DNA of 64,000 nt, from NCBI RefSeq assembly GCF_000023025.1, contig NC_012997.1, positions 914,764 through 978,763 of the forward strand, read 5' to 3'. Below are positions 36,589 to 45,008 of this stretch, in pieces. The notes under the pieces were generated by a model. The model was not told the DNA's origin and made no database searches. It saw nothing but the letters and a program-made list of their open reading frames with translations. The position numbers and the translations under genes are program-made. The number at the start of each line of letters is the position of its first letter. Within the stretch, counting starts at the first letter, position 1. Origin of the DNA: Teredinibacter turnerae T7901. GTDB lineage: Bacteria; Pseudomonadota; Gammaproteobacteria; Pseudomonadales; Cellvibrionaceae.

Positions 36589-38061
36589 ATGAGATTAAGA
36601 AGCACAACGCTGCACCATTTGCCGGAAGGAACTGCGCAGCCATCGTACAACCGGGACACACTGAAGCCCGGCATTCTCCATTTGGGTGTGGGCGCATTTC
36701 ACCGGGCACACCAGGCCTATTTTACCGACCGATATCTCGCAGAATTTGGCGGCGACTGGGGGATAGTCGGCGGTGATTTGCGCTCTGGCCGGGTGCGTGA
36801 CCAGCTGGACCCGCAAGATGGCCTTTATTCGTTGGTCATTCGCGACAACGACCAGGCACATATTCAGATTATGGGCGCCTTAATTGCGGAGCTGGTTGGC
36901 CCGGATGACCCTCATTACGCCATAGATTTGATGGCCGACGAACAGATTAAAATTGTCTCGTTAACCGTGACTGAAAAGGGATACTGCCACGATCCGGCAA
37001 CCGGTAACCTGAATTTGGAGCATCCGGAAATTCAGTACGATATTGCGAATTTACACACCCCGAAATCGACCCCCGGTTTTATTGTGGCGGGTCTGAAAAA
37101 GCGGAAAGAAAAGGGCCTTAAGAGCTTCACGCTGCTGAGTTGTGACAATTTGCCGAATAATGGCGATGTCTTGCAGAAAGTAATTTTGCAGTTTGCCGAA
37201 CAGGTAGATTCTGAACTGGCCGCCTGGATCCGGGAGAACACGACCTTTCCGTGCACGATGGTTGACCGGATCGTACCTGCTACCACAGAGGACGATAAAG
37301 CCTGGCTTGAAGCGAAGCTGGGAATGCGCGACGAGGCAATGGTTATTGGCGAGCCGTTTATTCAGTGGGTGATAGAGGACAAGTTCTGTAATGATCGGCC
37401 GGCGTGGGAAAAAGTTGGCGCTTTGTTGGTGGATGATGTCACTGTTTATGAGCATATGAAACTACGCCTGCTCAACGGTAGCCATTCGCTGTTGGCCTAC
37501 ACCGGTTATTTGTCTGGCTTTAACACTATTAACGAAGTCATGGCGCAGCCGGCATTTGTGAATATGTGCAAGATATTTATGGATCGTGAAGCTGGCCTGG
37601 TGGTAGAAGAGCCCGCAGGATTCGATATTCAGCACTACAAGCAACAATTGCGGGATCGTTTTGCCAACAGCGGTTTAAAGCACCGCACATGGCAGATTGC
37701 CATGGATGGGTCGCAAAAACTGCCGCAGCGGCTATTGAGCTCTTTGCGTGATCAACTCGGCGGCGAAAAACAAATCGATATTATTTGTTTAGCGGTTGCG
37801 GCGTGGATTCGATATGCATCCGGTATTGATGAAAGTGGCGAAGCGATTGATGTGCGTGACCCGTTGGCAAACCAATTACGTGAGATTTGTGACGCGGCCA
37901 AGGGTGATGCCAAGCAGATGGTATCCGACATTGTTGGCGTCGAGAAAATTTTTGGTACTGATCTAAAGTCAGAAACGCAATTTATTGAGCGTACCGTTTA
38001 CTGGTTGCAGTCTATTTACGCCAAAGGCACTTTGGCAACCGTGCAGGAAAACTTCGGTTAG
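36589..38061 (+). CDS. uxuB: D-mannonate oxidoreductase (fructuronate reductase)
   Basis: This 490-residue member of the polyol-specific long-chain dehydrogenase family reduces D-fructuronate to D-mannonate with NADH. The Rossmann start ILHLGVGAFHRAHQAYFTD (about 29-47) and the catalytic-lysine region LRLLNGSHSLLAYTGYLSG (about 293-311) are clear. Mannitol dehydrogenase and tagaturonate reductase belong to the same family, but the direct coupling to uxaC (10-base gap) favours UxuB. The next enzyme, mannonate dehydratase UxuA, is not in this window. A strong terminator follows. Confidence 0.88.
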   Translation: MRLRSTTLHHLPEGTAQPSYNRDTLKPGILHLGVGAFHRAHQAYFTDRYLAEFGGDWGIVGGDLRSGRVRDQLDPQDGLYSLVIRDNDQAHIQIMGALIAELVGPDDPHYAIDLMADEQIKIVSLTVTEKGYCHDPATGNLNLEHPEIQYDIANLHTPKSTPGFIVAGLKKRKEKGLKSFTLLSCDNLPNNGDVLQKVILQFAEQVDSELAAWIRENTTFPCTMVDRIVPATTEDDKAWLEAKLGMRDEAMVIGEPFIQWVIEDKFCNDRPAWEKVGALLVDDVTVYEHMKLRLLNGSHSLLAYTGYLSGFNTINEVMAQPAFVNMCKIFMDREAGLVVEEPAGFDIQHYKQQLRDRFANSGLKHRTWQIAMDGSQKLPQRLLSSLRDQLGGEKQIDIICLAVAAWIRYASGIDESGEAIDVRDPLANQLREICDAAKGDAKQMVSDIVGVEKIFGTDLKSETQFIERTVYWLQSIYAKGTLATVQENFG

Positions 38062-38397
38062 CGCCTAGCCTACCCTCATTTAGCGGGCCAGATTCATCTG
38101 GCCCGCTTTCCTTTCAATTTCCTTCTAACTTACTTCTGCCTTCTTTCTACAGTCCCACTTTTCGGGCCATCCCTTGCCAGGCCTCTTTGTCTGAGTTACC
38201 TCGTTTAGCATTCATGTAATTTATCCCGCAATGGCGACGGAAGTTGCGCTGGTTAAAGTTCTGCTTTTCGCGAATGCAACCTGAACTTTGGTTATTCCAG
38301 GTCAAAGTTATAGCTGCGCTGCAGCATATGCTGTGTATCCAGGGGAGATCCGTTTCACTCACGTCCCCCAACGTCGACAACATAGCGAGGCCAGCCT
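38062..38397. other. Intergenic region uxuB-pntAA
   Basis: After the uxuB terminator these 336 bases contain no confident gene. A minus-strand frame at 38147-38383 encodes 78 residues rich in Cys, Asn and Arg with no known domain and no ribosome site that I can recognise. The pntAA promoter must lie here, but no strong -35/-10 pair stands out. Confidence 0.5.
38082..38110 (+). terminator. Terminator after uxuB
   Basis: A perfect 11-bp stem AGCGGGCCAGA / TCTGGCCCGCT with loop TTCA is followed by a short T-rich stretch. It ends the regulator-kdgA-kinase-uxaC-uxuB unit. Confidence 0.85.
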
Positions 38398-39558
38398 ATG
38401 AAAATAGCGATTTTGAAAGAGCGGCGCGCACACGAAAGGCGCGTCGCCATTACCCCGGAGGTCGTCAAAAAATTTGTTTCTAAAGGCGCCGAGGTCGTGG
38501 TGGAAGCAACGGCGGGCATAGCCAGCCGAATCCCCGATGAAGCCTTTGAACAGGCCGGAGCGATCATCGCAGCGGATATCGAAACTACGCTGCGCGGGGC
38601 CGACATACTGCTCAAAGTCCAGCGACCGCTTCTGGCAGGTGAGGGTGACGTGGATGAATTAGCGCATCTACAACCGGGGTGTACTCTGGTATCACAGCTG
38701 TCTCCTTACAACGCACCAGAGTCCTTGCGGGGATACGAACGCGCCGGCGTGACCGCGCTGGCGATGGAGTTTGTGCCGCGTATCACCCGCGCGCAAACCA
38801 TGGATGTGCTCAGTTCGCAGGCGAATCTGGCGGGGTATCGGGCGGTGCTGGAGGCGGCATTTGAGTACGAGCGTGCGATGCCGATGATGATGACAGCAGC
38901 GGGAACGATTGCGCCCGCTAAGGTGATGGTGCTGGGGGCTGGTGTCGCCGGCTTGCAGGCAATTGCAACGGCGCGGCGCCTGGGGGCTGTAGTCTGCGGA
39001 ACCGATGTGCGGCCCGCGGCGAAAGAGCAGGTTGAAAGTCTGGGGGCGAAATTTGTCATGGTGGATTCCGCGGAGATGGCAAGTGCCGAAACCGCCGGAG
39101 GCTATGCCAAAGAAATGAGTGACGAATTCAAGCAACGTCAAGCTGAGCTGGTAGCAGCTACCCTCGCGAAGCAGGATATTGCCATTTGTACTGCGCTTAT
39201 CCCAGGCAAGCCAGCACCTACCCTAATAACGGCTGCAATGGTCGCGCAAATGCGGCCGGGGTCGATCATTGTGGATATGGCGGTTGAGCAGGGCGGAAAT
39301 TGTGAGCTATCCCGTAGTGGGGAAGTGGTGGATGCCGATGGTGTAAGTATTATCGGCTATCAGAATATGCCCGCGAGGATTGCCGCCGATGCAAGTGCGC
39401 TTTACGCGAGAAATCTCTATGCGTTTCTAGAGCCGCATATTCAGGCCGAAGACCGGGCGCTCAAATTCAATTGGGACGATGAAATTATTGCTGCGACGCT
39501 CATGACGCGCGATGGCCAAATTGTGCACCCGCAATTTCTCGACACTGGGGAGAATTAA
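38398..39558 (+). CDS. pntAA: NAD(P) transhydrogenase subunit alpha, part 1 (NAD-binding domain I)
   Basis: The 386-residue protein is the soluble NAD(H)-binding component of proton-translocating transhydrogenase. It has a Rossmann motif VLGAGVAGLQAIATARRLGA (about 178-197), the alanine-dehydrogenase-like start MKIAILKERRAHERRVAITP, and the conserved RQAELVAATLAKQDI. The alpha chain is split, as in Rhodospirillum and many proteobacteria, unlike the fused E. coli PntA. pntAB follows after 2 bases. Confidence 0.94.
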   Translation: MKIAILKERRAHERRVAITPEVVKKFVSKGAEVVVEATAGIASRIPDEAFEQAGAIIAADIETTLRGADILLKVQRPLLAGEGDVDELAHLQPGCTLVSQLSPYNAPESLRGYERAGVTALAMEFVPRITRAQTMDVLSSQANLAGYRAVLEAAFEYERAMPMMMTAAGTIAPAKVMVLGAGVAGLQAIATARRLGAVVCGTDVRPAAKEQVESLGAKFVMVDSAEMASAETAGGYAKEMSDEFKQRQAELVAATLAKQDIAICTALIPGKPAPTLITAAMVAQMRPGSIIVDMAVEQGGNCELSRSGEVVDADGVSIIGYQNMPARIAADASALYARNLYAFLEPHIQAEDRALKFNWDDEIIAATLMTRDGQIVHPQFLDTGEN

Positions 39559-39560
39559 TT

Positions 39561-39845
39561 ATGCATGGGGAATTTGTTTCGCAACTATCGATATTCGTAT
39601 TGGCGGTGTTCGTGGGTTACTACGTGGTGTGGAGTGTAACACCCGCGTTGCACACGCCATTAATGGCGGTCACCAACGCAATCTCCAGCGTAATTATAGT
39701 GGGAGCTCTGGTGGCTGCGGGCCCCGAGGAAATAAGTCTGGCCAAAATTCTGGGGTTCGCGGCGATGGTGCTGGCGGCCATAAATATTTTTGGTGGCTTT
39801 GCGGTGACCCAGCGCATGCTCGCCATGTATAAAAAGAAAAAATAG
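39561..39845 (+). CDS. pntAB: NAD(P) transhydrogenase subunit alpha, part 2 (membrane domain)
   Basis: This 94-residue membrane protein has three to four hydrophobic helices and the conserved TPLMAVTNAISSVIIVGAL (33-51). It supplies part of the proton channel (domain II) and corresponds to the C-terminal end of E. coli PntA. It lies between pntAA and pntB with gaps of 2 and 9 bases, so the three are co-translated. Confidence 0.94.
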   Translation: MHGEFVSQLSIFVLAVFVGYYVVWSVTPALHTPLMAVTNAISSVIIVGALVAAGPEEISLAKILGFAAMVLAAINIFGGFAVTQRMLAMYKKKK

Positions 39846-39854
39846 GGGGATGCC

Positions 39855-41258
39855 ATGTTAAATATTTCAGGCAGTGTAACCGCGTTCGCCTACTTGGTGG
39901 CGTCGGTACTTTTTATTCTCGCTTTACGGGGCCTCTCATCGCCAGAAACTTCTCGTACCGGAAATCGGCTCGGTATGGCGGGCATGGCGCTGGCTATTGT
40001 GACTACCATGGTCAGTCCCGAAATCACATCCTACTGGTGGATAATCGGCGCACTTGTATTGGGTGCTGGCATTGGTTTAACCATTGCCCATCGAATCGCT
40101 ATGACGGCGATGCCACAATTGGTGGCGGCGTTTCACAGCCTAGTGGGGTTGGCGGCTGTGCTGGTTGCGGCCGCAGCCTACTCCAATCCTGCTGCCTTTA
40201 AATTGCTTGATACAAGCGGGCAGATTTATGCAGGTAGTCGCATTGAAATGTCTCTCGGAGTCGTCATCGGTGCAATTACGTTTTCCGGTTCAATCATTGC
40301 GTTCACCAAACTTCAAGGATTGGTATCTGGCGCTCCGGTGGTGTTTAGAGGTCAGCACCCGCTGAACGCGCTCTTGGGCTTGTGTCTGGCAGGCCTGATG
40401 GTGGCTTTCTATATGGAACAGTCACCGGCGTATTTTTGGGGAATGACCGCTCTTGCGTTTGTGTTGGGCGTGCTGATTATTATTCCTATCGGCGGGGCAG
40501 ATATGCCTGTCGTTGTGTCTATGCTGAATTCGTATTCGGGTTGGGCCGCTGCCGGCATTGGTTTTACCTTGCAAAACTCAGCGTTGATCATTACCGGTGC
40601 GCTTGTCGGTTCATCAGGAGCGATTCTCTCGTACATTATGTGTAAAGGCATGAACCGCTCGTTTTTCAACGTTATCCTCGGTGGCTTCGGCGGCGATAGT
40701 GGCGTTGCGGGCGTAGCAGGGGCAGAAGAGAGACCCGTGAAGCAGGGTAGCGCCGAGGATGCCGCTTTCATCATGAAAAATGCGGGCTCGGTCATTATCG
40801 TGCCCGGCTACGGTATGGCAGTGGCACAGGCGCAACACGCTTTGCGTGAAATGGCCGATGGCTTAAAAGCCGCGGGGGTCGAGGTAAAATATGCGATCCA
40901 CCCGGTTGCAGGGCGGATGCCTGGGCATATGAATGTTTTGCTGGCCGAAGCGAACGTTCCTTATGACGAAGTGTTCGAGCTGGAAGACATCAACAGCGAA
41001 TTTCAAAGTGCCGACGTGGCTTTTGTTATTGGGGCGAACGATGTTACGAACCCCGCAGCGAAAACGGACCCGCAAAGTGCAATCTACGGTATGCCAATTC
41101 TCGATGTAGAACGAGCACGAACCGTTCTGTTTGTAAAACGGGGAATGGCAGCGGGTTACGCTGGGGTGCAGAACGAACTTTTTTTCCGGGATAACACCAT
41201 GATGTTATTTGGCGATGCAAAAAAAATGGTAGAGGGTATTATTCGTAACTTCGATTAA
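39855..41258 (+). CDS. pntB: NAD(P) transhydrogenase subunit beta
   Basis: PntB (467 aa) has about nine membrane helices in the first 260 residues, with the proton-path His region MPQLVAAFHSLVGLAAVLVA (about 87-106). The C-terminal NADP-binding domain III has VPGYGMAVAQAQHALREM, HPVAGRMPGHMNVLLAEA and IGANDVTNPAA. The enzyme uses the proton motive force to reduce NADP with NADH. Supply of NADPH for biosynthesis is its usual role; a link to the adjacent uronate pathway is only positional. Confidence 0.95.
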   Translation: MLNISGSVTAFAYLVASVLFILALRGLSSPETSRTGNRLGMAGMALAIVTTMVSPEITSYWWIIGALVLGAGIGLTIAHRIAMTAMPQLVAAFHSLVGLAAVLVAAAAYSNPAAFKLLDTSGQIYAGSRIEMSLGVVIGAITFSGSIIAFTKLQGLVSGAPVVFRGQHPLNALLGLCLAGLMVAFYMEQSPAYFWGMTALAFVLGVLIIIPIGGADMPVVVSMLNSYSGWAAAGIGFTLQNSALIITGALVGSSGAILSYIMCKGMNRSFFNVILGGFGGDSGVAGVAGAEERPVKQGSAEDAAFIMKNAGSVIIVPGYGMAVAQAQHALREMADGLKAAGVEVKYAIHPVAGRMPGHMNVLLAEANVPYDEVFELEDINSEFQSADVAFVIGANDVTNPAAKTDPQSAIYGMPILDVERARTVLFVKRGMAAGYAGVQNELFFRDNTMMLFGDAKKMVEGIIRNFD

Positions 41259-41291
41259 CATGGTTACAACCTAATCCTGGAGAGTGTCCCG

Positions 41292-42008
41292 ATGAGTGAG
41301 TCAAAAAACCCCTACGAAGCGCCGGAGAGCGTTCTCGCAGACCCCGAAGACGTTGTTGGCGGCAGTATTGAGTCCGCATTGGCGGGGGAGTACAAGTTTG
41401 GCATCGGGGACCTGTTGAATGAGGCATGGCTACTAATTCTGGGGTTCAAGGGCAGCTTTTGGGGTGCCGTCATCGGCATTATGGTTATACAACTTGCAAT
41501 AAACGGCGTAGCCGCTGCAATAATCTCAAATATGGTGGTTCTGGTGATCGTGCAGTACGCCGTAGTGTTCGCCACCTTGCCACTGAATGCTGGCGTTTTT
41601 ATGCTGGCTGTTCGCCGCAGTGCGGGGTTAGATGTAAAAGCGGTAGAGGTGACGGGTTACTACGCTTACATCGGGCGCTTGGTTTTGTTGTATGTACTGT
41701 CGATGGTTTTGATAATGTTGGGTTATTTGTTATTCGTTCTGCCCGGCATTTACCTGACTGTAGGCTACATTTTTGCGATCCCGCTTCTTCTCGACAAAAA
41801 CCTCAGCCCGTGGCGCGCGCTGGAAACCTCGCGCAAAGCTGTGCATCAGCGCTGGTTTAAAATAGCCGGGCTGCTGTTGGTAATCGGGCTTATTCTGATG
41901 CTATCCACGTTGGCTTTGCTTATTGGTTTAATCTGGACGGCCCCTTTGTGTACAGTTGTACTAGGTTTGTTGTACGTGAAAATGTTTGGTTATGGCCGCG
42001 AGCAATAA
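41292..42008 (+). CDS. Uncharacterised integral membrane protein with NPYEAP N-terminus
   Basis: The 238-residue product starts with a soluble NPYEAPE segment, a motif found at the start of several uncharacterised proteobacterial membrane proteins, followed by about five hydrophobic segments (about 53-80, 82-106, 128-152, 153-168 and 190-228). A conserved-looking stretch LSPWRALETSRKAVHQRW (171-188) lies before the last pair, like in glycerophosphoryl-diesterase-type membrane domain or DUF975 proteins. I do not recognise a function. It follows pntB by 33 bases and may be on the same transcript. Confidence 0.75.
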   Translation: MSESKNPYEAPESVLADPEDVVGGSIESALAGEYKFGIGDLLNEAWLLILGFKGSFWGAVIGIMVIQLAINGVAAAIISNMVVLVIVQYAVVFATLPLNAGVFMLAVRRSAGLDVKAVEVTGYYAYIGRLVLLYVLSMVLIMLGYLLFVLPGIYLTVGYIFAIPLLLDKNLSPWRALETSRKAVHQRWFKIAGLLLVIGLILMLSTLALLIGLIWTAPLCTVVLGLLYVKMFGYGREQ

Positions 42009-42387
42009 CTTGTTGCTGGCCAAGCTTCTCTTTACGTAGCTTCTCTTTAAGTACTACGAAGTATTTTTAACGTCGTGTTATGGTCCCCAATACTGAGCTT
42101 GATTGGGGGCTCTCACCTATCTGCTCAGGATAATCCTGGCTAAAGTGACTCCCGATACGTTTTCAATCTTGGTGTTGAATATTTAGTTTCGCACTTCTGT
42201 CACCTTATCCCGTTATTTTAGCCATTGGCTTTCCGTGTCACACCGGTCCTCTGTGCCGTTGTTCTTATCGGTTGTTGCTTCCAACCAGAATGTTTGAGTC
42301 GTTATCAGCGCAGTTTAATTCGTTAACGAGCGGAAACGATATTCGGGCTCTCATTAGGGTTCCCAATTTAACTCCACAAGGTTCACC
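42009..42387. other. Intergenic region before the extracellular nuclease gene
   Basis: These 379 bases contain no credible gene. A 7-bp hairpin (CCCCAAT at 42085-42091 with ATTGGGG at 42102-42108) may help end the membrane-protein transcript but lacks a T-run. The nuclease promoter should lie in the rest; I cannot assign it with confidence. Confidence 0.5.
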
Positions 42388-44778
42388 ATGAAAAAAGTAT
42401 TAATTGCATGTGCGTTTGCCGTGTTGTCTGTTAACGCATATGCGAATCTCCTTACACCCGCTATGTTCGCCAGCCCGGAAGGCGGGAATCGCTACAGCAG
42501 CGCACCTGTGCTTGTACCTTTAAACGCGAATAGCACGTTGCCCAAAACTTCGCCAACAACCCCTGTTACTTTGATTTCTGCTATTCAAGGCACTCCAAAT
42601 ACACAGCGAAGTAATAGTGAGGGCGCGACAGATCTGAGCCCGTTGGAGGGACAATTGGTGAAAATTCGCGGGATTGTCGTGGGTGACTTTCAGCAAGGGG
42701 ATGCGGACGTAGCGCGAAATCTGAGCGGCTTTTATGTACAGGAAGAAAGTGTAGATGAAGACGGCGATACGCGGTCATCCGAGGGGATTTTTGTTTACGA
42801 AGGTCACACCTCAATGACGGATGTAAAGCTCGGCGATCAAGTAGAAGTGCAAGGTACCGTGGTCGAAAATTACGGAGAGACCCAGCTGGCTTCGCTGCTG
42901 TCGGTTGAGGTGTTGAACGCGAACCGCTTGTCTGCAGTTACAGTGGCCACTATAGATTTACTCGCCAACAATGGCGTATCGCGCAATGGTAGTGAGGGTT
43001 ATCAAGCCGACCTTGAGGCCTACGAAGGTATGCTGGTTGAGTTTGCGAACACCTTGACGATAAGCGAGCAATATCAGCTTGATCGTTTCAACGAAATCCA
43101 GTTGTACGCCGGGCCGCGACCAAGGGCGTTTAGCCAGTACAACACACCGGATGCAACTGCTGTGGATACCCACCTAAAAACACTCGCAGCTCGGTCAGTT
43201 GTGTACGACGATGGTATGAATGAACAAAACGCAGAGATCGGGTTACTTGATGGGTTTGCGAGTTACAGCGAAGCCAGCGCTAAACGTCTGGGCGACCAAG
43301 TCGAGCGCCTCACCGGGGTGCTGGATTACAAGTGGGGCGGTAACAATGCTGCGGTTACCACTTGGCGGCTGCGCTCCGTGCGCAATGGTGATAATAGTTT
43401 TACCTCTAATCAGGCAAATAATTCTCCCAATGCGCGCCCCGCTTTTGCTCCCGCAGTATCAGGTAATTTAAAAGTAGCATCGTTTAACGTACTGAACTTT
43501 TTTAAAACGCTTGCTGCTGCGGGGGTGTCGACTGCCGCGGGGCATGCTCCTCGAGGTGCAGACAGTGCTGCAGAGTTCGCCCGCCAAAAAAACAAGCTGG
43601 TACAGGGGCTGGTTGGACTAAACGCGGATGTGGTTGGACTGATTGAGCTGGAAAATGATTTCGACCAAACCAATGATAACTCTACAGCGCTTGAGTTATT
43701 GGTTTCCGAATTGAATTCGTTTTTGGGTGGGCACACGTATGATTACGTCTACCCTGGTACTCGTTTTGTGGGGAGCGATGCAATTGCGGTTGGGTTTATT
43801 TTCAAACCTGCGGTAGTCAGCGTTGCTGCGGGTACCAAGCCTGCCTTGCTGAATGATACTGTTGCGGCTTCCCTGGAGGGGTTTAGCGGGCACGATTTTG
43901 TCGCCAACCCGGTATTTGATGGCGTTGCGAGTAATCGCGTCTCTCTAGCGGTGAGCTTTGCGCATCTAGCTAGCGGGCAAGTGCTTACCATTGCTGCAAA
44001 CCACTTTAAATCCAAAGGCCGCTCCGGGCTAACTGATCTTCATAGCCCTGATTACGACAAAAGCGACGGTGCAGGGTTTTGGAATCAACGGCGTCTGCAG
44101 GCGGCTCGTGCTGTGGCTGCCTGGCTTGATACTGCGCCGACAGGCGTTGCCGGCCAAGAGCGTATTATTCTGGGGGACCTCAACTCATACGCGATGGAAG
44201 ATCCGATACAGTACTTGCTGAGCCAGGGGTATCATAACGCTGATCCAGTAGGAGCCTATTCCTACGTCTTTGATGGTCAGGTGGGGACCCTGGACTATAT
44301 GTTGGTCAGCGACGCCTTGAGTTCGACGCTAGAGGAATCCTTGATCTGGAATATTAATGCGGACGAGGCTGATGCGCTCGACTACAATCTGGATTTTGGC
44401 CGTAGCCCCACCTATTTTAATGCAGCAAGTCCGCTGCGCAGTTCTGACCACGACCCCGTGCTCGTGGGTTTTCAGTTGGAGCCATCGCCCACGGCTACGC
44501 CTTCTCCAATGCCCCCGCCTGTAGACCCAGTAACTCCAGCTTCTGCAACTCCAACTCCTGAAGCCCCATCAACTTCAACGCCAGTGCCCGCTACTGAAGC
44601 GGGAATAGATTCCGGGTCTCAATCGAAAGGCGGTGGCAGTTCCAGCCCTGCTTTGTTGATTCTACTAACCTGCTTACTTTGCTTGCGCAAAGGTCGATTC
44701 TTTGTCCGTTACTGTCCCGGCCGCTTTGGGCGGTTCTGGTTTGGACGTCGAGCATCGGTGTGCCCTGCGTTATTTTAA
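42388..44778 (+). CDS. Extracellular nuclease (ExeM/NucH-like) with GlyGly-CTERM-type anchor
   Basis: The 796-residue protein has a signal peptide (1-20, ending AYA). An OB-fold domain (about 70-180, GIVVGDFQ to VQGTVVEN) follows, then an endonuclease/exonuclease/phosphatase domain (about 360-695). Catalytic motifs are SFNVLN (365-370), IELEN (419-423), HFKSKG, GDLN (596-599) and SDHDP (686-690). A Pro/Thr-rich linker leads to GGGSSS (748-753) and the hydrophobic LLILLTCLLCL, a GlyGly-CTERM-like signal processed by rhombosortase. The ORF then runs 28 residues further than such tails usually do. It probably degrades extracellular DNA for nutrients or biofilm turnover. Confidence 0.87.
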   Translation: MKKVLIACAFAVLSVNAYANLLTPAMFASPEGGNRYSSAPVLVPLNANSTLPKTSPTTPVTLISAIQGTPNTQRSNSEGATDLSPLEGQLVKIRGIVVGDFQQGDADVARNLSGFYVQEESVDEDGDTRSSEGIFVYEGHTSMTDVKLGDQVEVQGTVVENYGETQLASLLSVEVLNANRLSAVTVATIDLLANNGVSRNGSEGYQADLEAYEGMLVEFANTLTISEQYQLDRFNEIQLYAGPRPRAFSQYNTPDATAVDTHLKTLAARSVVYDDGMNEQNAEIGLLDGFASYSEASAKRLGDQVERLTGVLDYKWGGNNAAVTTWRLRSVRNGDNSFTSNQANNSPNARPAFAPAVSGNLKVASFNVLNFFKTLAAAGVSTAAGHAPRGADSAAEFARQKNKLVQGLVGLNADVVGLIELENDFDQTNDNSTALELLVSELNSFLGGHTYDYVYPGTRFVGSDAIAVGFIFKPAVVSVAAGTKPALLNDTVAASLEGFSGHDFVANPVFDGVASNRVSLAVSFAHLASGQVLTIAANHFKSKGRSGLTDLHSPDYDKSDGAGFWNQRRLQAARAVAAWLDTAPTGVAGQERIILGDLNSYAMEDPIQYLLSQGYHNADPVGAYSYVFDGQVGTLDYMLVSDALSSTLEESLIWNINADEADALDYNLDFGRSPTYFNAASPLRSSDHDPVLVGFQLEPSPTATPSPMPPPVDPVTPASATPTPEAPSTSTPVPATEAGIDSGSQSKGGGSSSPALLILLTCLLCLRKGRFFVRYCPGRFGRFWFGRRASVCPALF

Positions 44779-45008
44779 ATCGATATGCGAGGGGACCGTG
44801 CGCATAGTGTTTGACCGAGTTTCCGGGAAATGACCGCACGGCCTGATATGCGGTGAAAACGTGCGCTTTTGTGAAAACCGACACACCCTGACGTTTTTTT
44901 AGTGGGGTGCTTTTCCGTTAAAGTACATAGGCATCCTGCTCGCTCAGGGCAAGGTGCACTGCTGGATTCTGATCTATAACGACTATTCCCACCCTAAGAG
45001 GTGCTGAA

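Noticed and set aside
42085..42108. CCCCAAT/ATTGGGG hairpin as a terminator after the membrane-protein gene
   Set aside because: The stem is short, the loop is long and there is no T-run.
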